A DNA stretch of 64,000 nt from Hyposmocoma kahamanoa (lineage: Eukaryota; Arthropoda; Insecta; Lepidoptera; Cosmopterigidae), in the NCBI RefSeq assembly GCF_003589595.1, contig NW_020654422.1, forward strand, positions 9,701,006 through 9,765,005, in the 5' to 3' direction. Positions within the stretch are counted from its first letter, which is position 1. Every line of letters starts with the position of its first letter. This document shows positions 11,700 to 24,303 of this stretch, one piece after another. The position numbers were made by a program, and so were the translations under genes. The notes under the pieces were generated by a model. The model had not been told where the DNA came from and did no database searches. It was given only the letters and a program-made list of their open reading frames with translations.

Positions 11700-14600
11700 A
11701 CATCCAATTCCATCAATTTTACTCCTTTTGCCCTAACATGAAAGCTTTTAATGTATGTTAATCTTTAGAAAAGAATTATTTAATCAGAACGGAGTTGTCC
11801 TGAAAGAACAGAAGATTTTGGTGCGAATTTTGGTAATAATATGCAATTATAAAATAATAAGTAAGGGTTCTTCAATGGGGTTTTACATTTAGTGTGCTGC
11901 ATTTGCAGTACACAAGGGCGCTTGTACTAGTCTGTTGGCATAATACGATACTAAATTCTTCTTTATGACCAACCGAAAGCGACGGGCCTTGTTTATTATA
12001 CAAATTGGGTCCTATTGGACTTGTAATTAGAGAAAATATTGTATATATGTACCATCACATTCAATTTGTTTCGTGCAACCGTGCAACAGAATAAAGTTAC
12101 AAAATTAAACTCGACATTCTTAATGTTCTTGTTGAAACCAATTTATTACTTAAAGTTGAAGCACTGAGAATCACAACCGTTCTGAGTGAAAGCTTAAAGT
12201 TTCACTGAGGCAGTTACGCTCCCCATCCGGGCGATCAACGTAAATTATTCCCCCAGAAGAAATCTCCGAGGGCTGGATGACGGATAAGGGACGGGCCGTT
12301 TTATTGCCGACACCACCGGTCGAGCTATGCAAAGCCTTAAAAATCGACCCAAATGTTAATTGGGGGATAATGCTATTCAATAGTCAGCGTCCATTGATTT
12401 AATTACATTACAAAAATTATCAAAAACGTCAACAGGTTCTATTTAATTAACGATCAATGTTTCCCTTCATCACATAAAAAAATTGCTTTAAATTACATAG
12501 GTTATACAGGATGTAAGAAAATTGCAAGCAATATTCTAATAACCGGCCACTAAATCGTTTATTCTATGCTGGAATGGTTTATGGGTGTAATTTTCCGCGG
12601 CCAAAAGGCGTTGTAAGTGATAATTAAAACCCCGTTACTACAGCTGTTACTGGCGCCGTTTCTGCGTTTTAATATTATTCTATGGTTCCTAATGCTATGA
12701 AAAGGCAATCAACCGCTTGAATGTGAAAGTACAAGTGTGCTGTAGTACCTTAATGAATTGTTTAACTGTTAACACAAATGTTAATTAAAAAACGGACCCT
12801 CATACGGATTTCCTTATTATATATGTAAATGTTAGATACCTTGGTTATTCCAAAACAGTTTTGAATCTCAATCAAGTCCATCATCACTGCCCAAATAATT
12901 TAAACTCATGCAAGTAAAGTACTTAATATAGCGATAATAATTCAGGAAGGCGTTAGAGATTGTAGCCTCAGCCGTAGCCGTAGCGATGAACGTAGCTCTC
13001 TCGCGCGCGTAGCAAGCGTAGCGCCGGCTGTTGTTTCCGTCGCGCGCCTTCCCGGCTACGATGCTTTCTTCGAGGACGGATATTTGGCGATAAATAATCC
13101 CAATGTCATGTGAGTTTCAGTTAATAACAATGAAATTTCGTCAAAAACTTCTTTGTTGTACATATAATATTTTTTTTAAATATAAAATATTTATTTCCCT
13201 TAATGATTTTATTCGTTTGTGTATTATTGATAAGCACGAATAATTATAATGAATTATGTGTATTTAAAAAAATAGGTTTTCATCCTTATGTTTGTAAAAA
13301 AAGAAAAAATCCAATGAAACTCTCGCTTGCAACGTCTCGGTGAAACAAGCGAGGACCTAAAATAATCTCAGAAAAGCGTGCTTAATCCGCTTGCTAAAAA
13401 GGATTTTAAAACTCATTCGGCTGACATAATCGACACGAATTTTTCACGTATATTTCTTTTACTCACAAATCCAATTTAATTAAGGCGGGAAACGCGCGGT
13501 TTAAATCCTATTTGAGCCGTTTTTATTACCGGCGGTCGGTGGAGACTCGCCTGCGCCCCGCCTGTCGTCTAAAGAATTCCAGCTGAGGATTTCACTGGTT
13601 TTTATCTTAGTAGCTGAATCGACGATCTCAATGCAAATTATTTATTTTAGCAGTGACAAATTGAATGAGTTACATGTGCAATTTGCAATGAAAGTTCAAT
13701 TCAATTTAAAGGTACAGTTTATATCATAAAATATAAAAAACTCGTTTTCGCGTAAAAAAGCGCATTTCATACAACTATGAAATACCAAATTAGATTTCTT
13801 TTGTTTCCGGGCTATTTTACAATGTCAGTTGCTTTGAATCAGATTAAGTTTTCTCTAGCTTCGTAAAATAAAGCATTAGATATACGTACTTGTAAATGGA
13901 AGGTTATTAAATAAATGAAACGAACATCGAGAATTCATAGTTAGCGAATAGAAGTAATACGATTTGGAAGTAACAAACACTCACCTTACGGCGGGTGGGT
14001 GCTCTGGGGATCGCCGCTCGGATGTTTACCCTCAATTCGGAAAAGATCCAGCTAATCCCGCCGCTCCCGATGGAGCGCGCGCCTCTGATATGTTACCCGA
14101 CTTGCCTGGTCCGAGCCTTACCTCACACCACCCTTTTTCTATATTTTGCTTTGTCCCAATACAATCTCATTTATTCGCGCTATTACCAATCTATCTTAAA
14201 CGAACAGATCTCTTTCTATTAAGATAGGTGTATCTTTCAATCCTAATTTGATTTTAATTCGATTTAAAAACAAATCTCTCTTATATAAATTAAAATAATA
14301 AAGTGTTTTCTCGCTGTCGGGCCGTTCACAGTCCGCGCGGCATCTATACCATTTTGAACGGGGGCCAACAACGGAACCGTGGTAATGACCCGAGAGTGTA
14401 TGCATAATTTACCCGCAAAAAGCTTGTTTTGTAATGTTATTAGTTCGTAATCTCGTTGGAAACAGCCAACAGCATTATTTTATGCCAGTTCAAATATTAA
14501 AATAATTTATTTTCGAGTCGAGCATTGGTGCGTAAGGTTACCTCTTAACATTCAAACACAGCATTTTAATTGAAAGTCATGTTTATTTGGTTAGCACATA

Positions 14601-14711
14601 CGTGGATTCCAATGTTGATAATTGATTTAGTATGATTCTCGTTGAAAGGTTCGAGAGTTGAATATTCCTTATTAGAAAGTAAAAATATAATTGATTATAT
14701 ACCGAGTTCTC
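11700..14711. other. Non-coding stretch with several GC-richer, conserved-looking islands
   Basis: The background is AT-rich, with balanced or GC-rich islands at about 12180-12380, 12580-12680, 12950-13085 (a 'cgtagc'-rich segment), 13480-13590, 13985-14110 and 14310-14400. None carries a convincing coding exon. The overlapping frames at 13964-14227 lack domain or splice support. The islands resemble conserved non-coding elements, but this cannot be shown without comparison. Confidence 0.45.
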
Positions 14712-14945
14712 AGGTTTTCGCGATTGTTACACATAGGAAATAAAACTATTTTTCCGGATTTAAGTAAATCGCGTATATTTATTTTTTCAAACAAAACAAC
14801 GTTTCGGGCCTTTACAGGTCCTATGGTCACGTGAATCAGTCAACCGTGACCATGGGACCTGCAAAGGGCCCGAAAAGTTGGTTTCTTTAAAAATAACAAA
14901 TATACGCGATTTCAATGCGGAAAAATAGTTTCATTTCCTATACAT
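14712..14945. mobile_element. Foldback (palindromic) element, near-complete copy
   Basis: Left arm ~14733-14831 and right arm ~14845-14942 are reverse complements with scattered mismatches. The outer ends read 'taggaaataaaactattttt' and 'aaaaatagtttcatttccta'. The centre is 'ggtcacg', a 13-base spacer, then 'cgtgacc'. Half-sized relatives with their own target duplications lie at 16200 and 16664. Confidence 0.8.
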
Positions 14946-15769
14946 AAAAATAATTATTGACATGTAGTGAATATTATACGAACTCGTGTTCTTTATTTTT
15001 ATTTTTGTATTTTATTTACGTCGTCATTCTAATAAGGTATTAAGTTATTAAATAGTAGTTTTTTTATAAGTGATGAGGCGAGCAAGATAGAACCAGTCGT
15101 GCGCCTGGTGATAAGCGACACGCTAATCTAATGGTGGAATTGAGAAAACTCGCCTTGAAAGTTCAAAAATTACTGAATGGGACCAATAAATTCATATTCT
15201 CATTTATATGAGGATAAATAAATATAATTCCATTATTCGCAATAAGGTTTACTCAGAATATATTTTTATTTTCTTCAATTTTATAACACATATATACGAA
15301 TATGAATACTGTATTATATACAGTATTCTTATTGGTGTTGTAAGAAAATATAAACTAGAGTATTTGAACCAAAGTTCAAATATAGGTATAGATACATTTA
15401 TTTAAATGCTTTAGGCAGTCATTTGAATACAATAACAATAAAACGACGGAACTAATCTAGTCGAGGATGAGTGGGAAATAACTCGGCCGTAGAACCATTT
15501 GACTTTGCAATGATAATTTAATCACACCGTAGAGCTACTGGTAGTGCTCATAAAGCGATATACAGGTATATCTACTTCTCCATTTTATGAAGAGACTTAT
15601 ATATGAAGTATTCGTAATTGTATTTTCCGGAGTCATTCCGATAAGTCAGTGAAGGTAATTAAATAAATAGCTTTTCGAAGTAAGTAATTGACATTTTAAC
15701 GGACAGCACCTATTTTAAATACTAAATTTGAAATTCTTTCAATGATTTCAAGCTATCAATAAATATGTA
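14946..15769. other. AT-rich stretch with a family B SINE fragment and a small hairpin
   Basis: A family B fragment is recognisable at ~15060-15135 ('gcgcctggtgataagcgaca'). A perfect 11-bp stem (15304-15314 and 15318-15328, 3-base loop) lies in an AT-rich frame. Nothing else is recognised. Confidence 0.55.
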
Positions 15770-15986
15770 TATAATAATAGTAATAACGCACACACTCAAC
15801 ATAGCCCCGCACTAGGGAAACCCTGGTTCGCGGGTGCCATGGACACACACATAGACAACTACAAATTACACCCAACTCACGAGAGAAATAAATGTAGGCC
15901 ATACAATTATTTCTCCCGGCCCCGGAATCGAACCTGGGACCTCTGCGTGGCATCAGGCATGGTAACCGTTCGACCACGGAGGCAGT
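15770..15986 (-). mobile_element. tRNA-derived SINE, family A, minus-strand copy
   Basis: Read on the minus strand it begins 'actgcctccgtggtcgaac' at 15986. It has the B box near 15930 ('ggttcgattccg') and ends with the family tail at ~15770. It is almost full length and close in sequence to the copies at 187 and 60141. Confidence 0.85.
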
Positions 15987-16185
15987 AAGAAGTTATAAAG
16001 ATACTGTAAGGGCTCCTTTTTACATATTTAGAATACGTTTATGTAATGCGTCACCAAACGGATTATATTCTATAAATGCATTTCAGCATTATTAAGTATT
16101 AAGTGTTATACGCCAATTAATTGGACTGTTTCAATAAATTATACAATATATTTGCGTTATGGTGGATAACGTAACAAATCACAAT

Positions 16186-16313
16186 TTTCATTAGCGTTAG
16201 AAAATGAAACTATTTTTCCGGATTTAATAGCGTATATTGGTTTTTCAAACAAACCGACGTTTCGGGCCCTTTACAGGTTACATGATCACGGTTGACTTAT
16301 TTCATTAGCGTTA
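16186..16313. mobile_element. Half-size foldback unit with perfect 14-bp target duplication
   Basis: The insert 16200-16299 corresponds to a single arm of the foldback element at 14712 ('gaaactatttttccggattt ... ggttacatgatcacggttga'). It is flanked by the perfect 14-mer tttcattagcgtta at 16186-16199 and 16300-16313. The duplication shows that a ~100-bp single arm was inserted as a unit. The 11-14 bp size fits LINE-type insertion better than a cut-and-paste transposase. Confidence 0.8.
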
Positions 16314-16640
16314 TTATAATAATAGCGACTTTTTTATTTAAAAAATCCGACCTCAAAAGTCTGTGGCATCACATCTTTTTGCCAAGTTTTGAAATCGGTT
16401 TACGGAAAGTAGGTGAAATCCAATAAACCGGACTCTTCCTCTAATTTGCTACCTTTAGAGGCGAAGTATATTCCTCAAATTTAAATGGGACCACTACTGT
16501 GGTATCCTCTTTCCAAGAAAAAAAGATTCATGGAAATCGGTTCACAAATGTCGGAGTAATCGCGTAAAAACATACACACAAAAAATTTAATCGAGTACTT
16601 CCTCCTCCTTTTTTTGAAGTCGGTTAAAAATTGACATTAA
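16314..16640 (-). repeat. Common lepidopteran interspersed repeat ('ccgacttcaaaaaaaggagg' type)
   Basis: On the minus strand this begins near 16630 with 'ccgacttcaaaaaaaggagg' and continues through 'cgattactccgacatttgtg', 'cccatttaaatttgagga' and 'gtaaaccgatttcaaaactt'. The same order of blocks occurs on the plus strand at 57845-58145. It has no coding capacity. Such sequences are common in moth and butterfly genomes; the parent element is not identified here. Confidence 0.7.
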
Positions 16641-16652
16641 TTGTTGGTTAAA

Positions 16653-16781
16653 TATGGAAACAGTCAGTTGAGTCAACCGTGATCATGGGACCTGTAAAGG
16701 GCACGAATCATTGGCTTGTTTGAAAAAACAAATATACGCGATTTAAATCTTGAAAAATAGTTTCATTTCCTATGGAAACAG
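16653..16781. mobile_element. Second half-size foldback unit, opposite orientation, perfect 11-bp target duplication
   Basis: The insert 16664-16770 ('gagtcaaccgtgatcatggg ... gaaaaatagtttcatttcc') is the opposite arm of the same family. It is flanked by the perfect 11-mer tatggaaacag at 16653-16663 and 16771-16781. Because this duplication differs from the one around 16200-16299, the two arms here are independent insertions and not a split palindrome. Confidence 0.8.
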
Positions 16782-16794
16782 GATTGATTTTTTT

Positions 16795-16990
16795 TACACA
16801 CACTCATAGCCCCACACTAGGGAATTGTAACGCGGGTACCATGGCCACACATATAGACAATCACATATTACACCCAAACTCACGAGAGAAATAAATATAG
16901 GCCATACAAATATTTCTTCCGGCCCAGGAATCGAACCCGGGACGTCTGCGCGGCAGTCCAGCGTGATAACCGTTTGGCCACGGAGGCAGT
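16795..16990 (-). mobile_element. tRNA-derived SINE, family A, minus-strand copy
   Basis: The minus-strand reading starts 'actgcctccgtggccaaacg' at 16990. The B box 'gggttcgattcc' is intact and the tail is preserved, ending in a T-run on the plus strand at ~16788-16795. It lies 13 bases from the duplicated 11-mer of the foldback unit at 16664. Confidence 0.85.
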
Positions 16991-19900
16991 TATTCTTGGA
17001 AAAATAAAATAATTACAGGCAGAAATCTAAAGTTAGAAATGCTTGTTTGAAGTATCGCACCTTTAATTGAACCTTAAAAGCTACGTAGTAATGATTGTAT
17101 TGTTTAAAAAGGACGGAGTATCCCCGACACTGACTTTAATCATTATCTCTGGGGTTAGTTAAGATGTCGTAAAATTACTACCGCAATAAAAAAAATTGAG
17201 CCAAACACCCTATTGCCTTGAAAAATTTTAAATGTTGAAATTAATCCCGGTATACATAGTATGTTACACGCATATCTGCCAATACATACAGAACGATGCA
17301 GCAGTCGCATAAAGAGAATGATTAATCTAAGCAAACCGGTAATCACGTCACTCGTGGAGGCGTGTCAATACGCGCTCAGGAGCGGCATTCAGAGCCACGC
17401 ATCGCAACTGGCGAACGTTTACACACCTTAGTAGGTTAATTCGCCTACGTCGATACGTTCACCGATGCTTATGACAATATCTGTTAATGGCGTTTGTTTT
17501 GGTGTACTTATGGATTAAAAAATTAAAAGCTAATTTTCCAATCACTTCAATGATATCTTTGTTGTAATAGCAAACGAGTCAAGTTCTATTTTATTTATCT
17601 GCTTAGTTCATATAAAATGTATAACAAAACTACGACAGAAAGAGTAACAAGAGCTAACTAGAGACTGGATACAGTCTGTACTGAAAATAGTCTTAATAAA
17701 GACTGGACAGGGTTAAGATTGCCAGAGCAAGTGCATTAGCCGCAGACAATTGAATTAAAACAACGATATCCGTCGAGTTGGCGCCGCACCAATTAACTAT
17801 CAATGCCGCAATCGAGTTACCGGCACAATTCACGCTTTTAGCTGGAAACGACTTTACTGATGGGCTATTCAATTTCATCATGGATATTGGCAGTTCACAT
17901 TTTTTAATCTCATGCCTAAACTAAATTTTTGTTTTCTTTGAGGGTTTAACTGTTCACACTTCATTTGTCACTTTGTGACCAAACATTTTCGTATTTTAAA
18001 ACGTATTTTTAAAGCGTTATTTATTACTAAATGTTTCCTTTAATACTATAATTACAAATGTCGCTCGAAAATTGGCAAATTCACAAGTTTTGTTTTCATT
18101 TCGTCCTTAGCGGTGACAGGTCTAAAAGGAAGCGCGCCTCCTTGGGGCCGTCGCGTTAGCTGCAGGTGATAAATCGTACGACGACGACGTCACTTTTTAC
18201 TAACAAGACAAGGTGTCGTGTTGCAAACATATTCAAGGCGTGATTGTTAGCGCCACGCGGGTTTTTGTCGTTTTGCATAGCACACGAGTGAAAGCTCTCA
18301 CCAAATCGGAGTCAACTTTTTTGACGCGCGGGGAGCGTCGGGATGTTTTCCATTCGATTTGGGGGCTGGAGATTTTTCAGCGTGGTTCAGTAGGCGCCGT
18401 GTCGTACAACTGCACCGATGACAATAAATACCGGGCGCGGCGAGCCGTGAAATCGAATAGGCTCCGTCTGTGAGCGCTTTACAATCAGCAGCCGCCTGTC
18501 GCACGCCTGTTCCAGGCCCGCCGCCGCTATAACTTACTGACAAACCCATGCATAAAAACTTATTTCCCCTATGAAATCGAATTAGGATTTCTAGACACTA
18601 GGGTGTGTCGTCTCACGTCAAAGCTAATAGAGTAATTGTTATGTACAATGATCTATTCATGTATTAGAATTATTCGGTTTAATAGTTTAAAATTAAAACA
18701 TTTCGTTCGAGAAATTATTTTCATTTCATCGCAACCGTGTTCGTGTCATTTCAAAGACATGAATAATTAAAGCCCATTGTACATGTACCTTACATCTTGC
18801 TTACAATAAGAAGATATCTCAATAATACATTTTAAACATTCGCACGTAGAGTACTGGAGTAATTTGCGGTTGTGACGCCCCCCTTCCCCGGACCCCTCCC
18901 GTGTCCCTTGACGCGTGTTCGATTAGAGCACAAGTAATTCCGGAAAGGAAATTGAAATCTTAAAGCAATGCCCCTCGGAATTGATATTTTTACTCAGAAC
19001 TGAATGGGGATAAAATGGAAAACAAACTCAGGCTGTGGTCTCAGTCCGTGAGACGGTTGCGATAATTGAGTTATGCGATTTATTTTCACTTTGTATATAA
19101 ATTATCATTTATGTTGCCGAAAAATATCATAAATTAGCCTTTGTAACAGACAATATGGCGTAACCTTCGCGCTGTTATATATTAGTGCAGTTGCAAACCG
19201 CGCGAGTAATCGAGTGCGGAGTAATAATGAACGCAAGCTTCCAGATCGTCAAAGACCATATTACAGACAAGCCGAACAGAAACAAACCACAAAATTATTT
19301 TCATTTACTGACACATTTTTTCAGGAGACATGAACAGTCATCACTTATTTACTTAATTATTTTTATTTATTAAATGTATTGTAGTGAAATGATTAACTAA
19401 ATCGGAAATAATTAAATGATCAAAACCCGTTTAAAGTACCTCCTTCATTTATAAAATAACGTAATTAAAAGGGCAATGCCACAATTGAAAAAACATTCCT
19501 ATTGATGGTCAACGCGACATAATTTCCATATATCACGGAAGTTGTCCTTTATCGAGTCACATTAATGTATAATGTCGCATCTGGGTGGAACTGATCTTTG
19601 TAGCGGGGCCGAGAGGCCCGGGGCCCAGGAGTTTAATTTTCCTCTTCCGTGCTGTCCCGCGCTCAGCGCTCATTACGCGCGACAATGCTCGCGTTCATCA
19701 GCCGCGCGAGCGCATAGCGCGGAACCAACTGAATCGACGCTTAACAATGGATTTACACTCCTACTACTTCGTACTTGAAGTATGTACGGTTTCAATAATG
19801 GAGTTGTAAGTTGGCGGTTATTAATATTTTATAGAATCTTTGCATAAATATTTTCTTCGACACGTTGGCATTTTTATTCAATTAGTATTTACGTAGTAAA

Positions 19901-22900
19901 TGTAAGAAGTGAGGTTACACGACGTTTTTAAATAATTTAAAGGGTAACTTCTGAATCGAATTCGCAATTCAGGCGGTGCGGCGGAGCGAGCACAATAATA
20001 CTAGTTTCTGGTCGGGTCTGGGACATTAGTCTCATGAATGAATCATCGCGATCGCGTCCCGGGACCCCGGCGGTCGTATTCGATTAGCACGAATAATTTC
20101 GAAAGGGAAATTGAAAAGCTAAAGCGATGCCCTGAGGACATGCTCTTTCTGTTATTTGCGTGCTGCTGCCACCGATGTAGGTGCGCTCGGTGAATAAGTA
20201 ACCAGAATCCATGTTCACACTTCATCAATTGCTGACATTGATATTGCCGTTTACTCTAAAGGTATCTGTCAATTAAATACCAGCAAGGCTTCAACTCTAA
20301 AAAATTATTTAAAAAAATTTTAAAATGTCTATTTCTCGTATTGAGTCTACTTATTAATTTTCTACCAGAAATAATACCATTCTGAAGTGATGAAAAGTAT
20401 TGCGTAATAAAATATTTGCCTTGTTTTCGAGTCCAGCTGCAAACAGTAAGCAGCCGACTCGTTTGGTAATCCAGCGCTAATTAGTACTTGCTCAACCGTA
20501 GTATCTCTGACATACAGGCTCTTAGATTAGGAATCTTTCAATATGTTATTATTATTATTTGACTAATGGCGGCCAATGGGCTTGGGCTAGTGTCAAACGT
20601 GTTGTCAGCGTTTTCATTATATCTCCTTTTGGTATTTTAAAAGCCAGTTTTGACATGGTTTTGACATTTAAACTTTTCCAAAAAGTTTGTATAAAAATTT
20701 ATCAAAAATAATCTAGAACGAAAATTGAACGAAAAACAGGATTAAAAAATAAAATACTTTTGTTTTTTTTATTTTTGGTGCCGGTTTTTTTTTCTTAAAT
20801 TGGAAAAGGCGAAGGCAGTTGTGCGCCATACAACCTAGACTGACCGTAATTTCTTTCTTTTCATTTCTTATCGCCAGTCCTAAGAAAAGTATTAGTTTAT
20901 TATAACAATACCAATTTATTTGTAGTTAAAAGCGCAACAGTACAGCAATAACCATAGTTTGTAACTAGGTAGTTAATTTATTTGGCATATTCAAAAATTC
21001 ATTCAAAAAGCAATGTGTAATTTTATAAGTGTTTCCTTAATTGAGACTTCTCCAAGTTTAAAAAAAATTTTTGAGTTATCAACATTGACTTACAAATAAA
21101 TGGACGACGGGTCTAATACAAAAACCACGAAAAAAATGTCCCAAGTCAACCTATTCGAAATTTAAATTGTTATGTCATCGCAGTATCGCGCTGTCCGTAG
21201 AACAAATGAAGACTAAAGCGGAGTGTCGCGCTCTGTATACGATTTTAGCGCCTTACAAGTGCGGACACTTTTTAGCGCGGACCCGACGTCCATATAATTG
21301 TAAGTCAATGGTTATCAATAAATAATTTGTATCTTCACACTTCACATCAAAATGTATGCCAATAGGCACTTAAACGAGCGAGTTACACGGTTGTCACATA
21401 CAGACAGATGCACAGACAGAAATGACAATTACCTGTAGCGTCTTTATTATTATATTATATATGTTTTAAAAAACCTATTATTCGAGTAATAATTCTTTAT
21501 ACGTATAGCTACACATTTATCATAATACACTTACCGGGTTCCTATTTTGATTATAGTCTTAATAAAAATTAACAAATGAATGAAAATAATGGTAAAAAAT
21601 GGTATAAACATTCTTTTTCCTTTGAAATTTATTTTGTTCGTCGTTTTAAGATCAGGTACGGAGCAACGGGTTACACGCGTACCGCATACGGCCGGCTTTT
21701 ATCACGCTGTTACTGCCCACCATGTACTGCGAATACATAATCACCTTAAAGGCACTTTGTATTCGACTGTAATGGGTACACGCTTTATTGGTGAAAATAC
21801 TTTCGATTGTCTTATTCAACAAAATATTTAAATGTAGTGTTTAGTAAAGTTATTGATAACAGTATTAGGGCAAATGTTTAGCTAATCGTATAAAAAGAGG
21901 CAACTTGAATAATATATATTATTAAACACAAGAAAAGACATTACAAGTAAGTAATATTTGTTTTAAATAGACTTTGATCAATCTTGTTTAGTACACTGTA
22001 ATGTTCCGTAAGGTGGTTCGTAAGTGCGCTAATTAAGTAATGTAATGAGAGTTCACTCTGGCTCCATTACGCGAGTCGCCCTCGCCGTGGCTAATCCGGC
22101 CCTAATTGGTGGTCAGAAGACTATTGGACGCGAAGCCAAAGCAATTACTTCGACCAGAGATTTGCGCGACACATTATTTGCTTTAATCTCTTGAAATTAT
22201 TTCAGATTTAAATGTTAATAAAATGCATACATGTCAGAATGTAACCATGAGAGAGAAGTGATGGGAAACACCCTTATCATCATTGACTTACTCTTATCAT
22301 CGATTTAGTCACGAATTAAGTAAGAAACGCTCGTGAATTGGCCTATTTTCTCTTCGTTATCAATCGTTCAGCCAGTGGTGAAATAATTCAGTTGATTGCA
22401 ATTAATTCGTTTCTCCACTTTTTACAGTAAATTAGTTGAAGTGTACAAAAGATGGATCAGGTTAAAACGGATTTTAAACGTCACGCGGCAAGTTTACAGG
22501 GTGTGGCTGCGATCAGTTGTTCACTTTCCAAGTAACCCATCAACTTCTTTTCTTATTTGGTACTTGGTGTAACGGGCTGGTGTCCGCAACTCGACGTCAA
22601 GGCGCCTATTTTATCAACTTCTTTTCTTATTTTCATATGGCAACCCTGCCAATGACCATCGTGCCATTAACAGATTCAAACGACACCAGAACCATTCCCT
22701 CTGCGATCTCACCCAGTTTGAGTTGCAAAACTGACGTGACGTTTTTGTAAGTAAAGAATGTGAATTGTATATAGCCTAGTAAATCGTTTCTCTAATAATT
22801 AGAAAACAACACGTAAAATTATTAGCTAAGATTTATCCTTTTGTAAAGAACATTACGTAAACAATAAAATGAATTCTGTTACATTACGTTTAACTGACCC

Positions 22901-23290
22901 CTTCATATAGTTATATGAAATGTAATACTTATACGAAAATTAACACCGTTACAATAATAATAACAATAAATATTTATTTCAGGTACAATAAATCCATAGA
23001 ATGTCAAAATTTTGGAATTAGATATTAAATAGCATATAAACAAATTATAACATTCAATACATACACCTAGAGATCCAATGTCGCAGTCTGGACGAGTCGC
23101 AACTACGAGCTATAATGCGATTAGCACTGTACAGCACTTTCTGTCTAAGAGAAGAAAATTTCTAAGCACTTTCTAAGCACAGTAGTAAACCCGTCTGATG
23201 CACTACAGTAATTTAAATGGCAAGGTACACTTCCTTAGTGTACTTGACCCACAGACTCACATTATATTTTTATTTTTGATTATGGGAGGA
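16991..23290. other. Mostly single-copy non-coding DNA with conserved-looking islands
   Basis: GC-richer islands lie at ~17340-17480, 17700-17880, 18100-18540, 18840-18990, 19560-19750, 19970-20180 and 22030-22160. Two of them share a module: 18920-18985 and 20080-20150 both read 'cgattag..cac', an 'aa(t)tt.cg(g)aa' block, 'ggaaattgaaa' and 'taaagc.atgccc'. A direct repeat of 20 bases lies at 22539-22558 and 22613-22632. No exon or RNA gene is supported, and the many short open frames here are chance. Confidence 0.45.
22539..22632. repeat. Perfect 20-bp direct repeat flanking 54 bp
   Basis: The 20-mer atcaacttcttttcttattt occurs at 22539-22558 and exactly again at 22613-22632. The 54 bases between are GC-rich ('ggtgtaacgggctggtgtcc ...') against an AT-rich background. 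It looks like a short insertion with a target duplication, or a partial segmental duplication. Confidence 0.6.
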
Positions 23291-23596
23291 TTTTTTTTTA
23301 TAATATTAAGCGACGGGACGAACAAGTCGTGAGCTTGATGGTAAGCTACACCCCTGTCCAAAACAGTTGCAGTGCCACTCAGAGCTTTAAATCGCAAAAG
23401 ATCTAAGGGGCACTGCCACTGCGCCCGTCACCCTGTAACATAAGTGGACAAATCCCATGTGCCCGTAATTTCACCAGCATCCTTACTCTTCAAAACCGGA
23501 ACACAGTAATGCTGACGTTACTGCTTAAAGCAGAAATAGGTAAGGTGGCAGTACTACCCTGGATGAACTCTTTCACAAGGAGTTCTACTGCTACTA
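23291..23596 (+). mobile_element. SINE-like repeat, family B, full copy
   Basis: All family blocks are present in order: 'gacgggacgaacaagtcgtg', 'cagttgcagtgccactcaga', 'gcactgccactgcgcccgtc', 'gtaatttcaccagcatcctt' and 'ggtaaggtggcagtactacc', ending 'tttcacaaggagttctactg'. Confidence 0.85.
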
Positions 23597-23849
23597 AAAA
23601 TGTAAAAATGTAATGTTGAAGATTTATTATTGTAATTATCAATATTTATTTAATCAATATTACTGTATATCTACAAAAAGTAGTGGTAGTAGTAGTGGTG
23701 GAGAGAAGTACTAGGGAATTTAACTCTATCGCTTTAATCAAGTCGCATGATATGAAAATAAATACATATTTGAAATTTGTTTTACCGGGTATATTATGGT
23801 AAACTCTGTGGTGGGGGATGCTTTGTTCTTTAGTTAAAAAAATTATAAA

Positions 23850-24058
23850 TTTTTGTCGCCAAGCAGTAATGTAAGCATTATTATGTTCCGGTTTTGAAGG
23901 GTCAAGGTGCTGGTGAAATTATAGGCACATGGGACTTGTCAACTTATATTTAAGGGTAACAGGCGAAGTAATAAAGTCACTCAGATCTTTGCGATTTAAA
24001 GCTTGTGTCACTTAACACGACTTGTTCGTCCTGTTACTTGATATCATAAAAAAATACG
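23850..24058 (-). mobile_element. SINE-like repeat, family B, decayed minus-strand copy
   Basis: Its sequence is the complement of family B: 'gccaagcagtaatg', 'ttccggttttgaagggtcaa', 'ataggcacatgggacttgtc', 'tcagatctttgcgatttaaa' and 'cgacttgttcgtcctgttac'. It is in opposite orientation to the copy ~250 bp upstream. Its right end merges with the tandem duplication starting at 24022. Confidence 0.8.
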
Positions 24059-24303
24059 TGTCAAATACTCTATTACAATGTTATTGATTGTTGCTAGTGT
24101 CTATTAAAACCAGTTGAAAGATTACTTTATATAAGACTACAACATGCTAAATATGCAAAAATTGTTCGTCCTGGCACTTGGCTTCATAAAAAAAGATACG
24201 TATGAACTAATTACAATGTTATTGATTATTGCTAGAGGCTTTTATAATAGTCCAAAGATTACTTTACATGAGACAACAACTATAACATGCAAAATATGCA
24301 AAT
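24022..24303. repeat. Tandem duplication of a ~140-bp unit
   Basis: Unit 1 (24022-24161) and unit 2 (24162-~24303) both start ttgttcgtcctg, then 'cataaaaaaa', 'attacaatgttattgatt.ttgctag', 'aaagattacttta' and 'acatgc.aa.atatgcaaa'. They differ by scattered substitutions and small indels, so the duplication is not recent. The unit includes the head of the adjacent minus-strand SINE plus its flank. Confidence 0.85.

Noticed and set aside
14712..14945. Rho-independent terminator or riboswitch from the strong palindrome
   Set aside because: The genome is eukaryotic and the palindrome belongs to a dispersed repeat family with target duplications.
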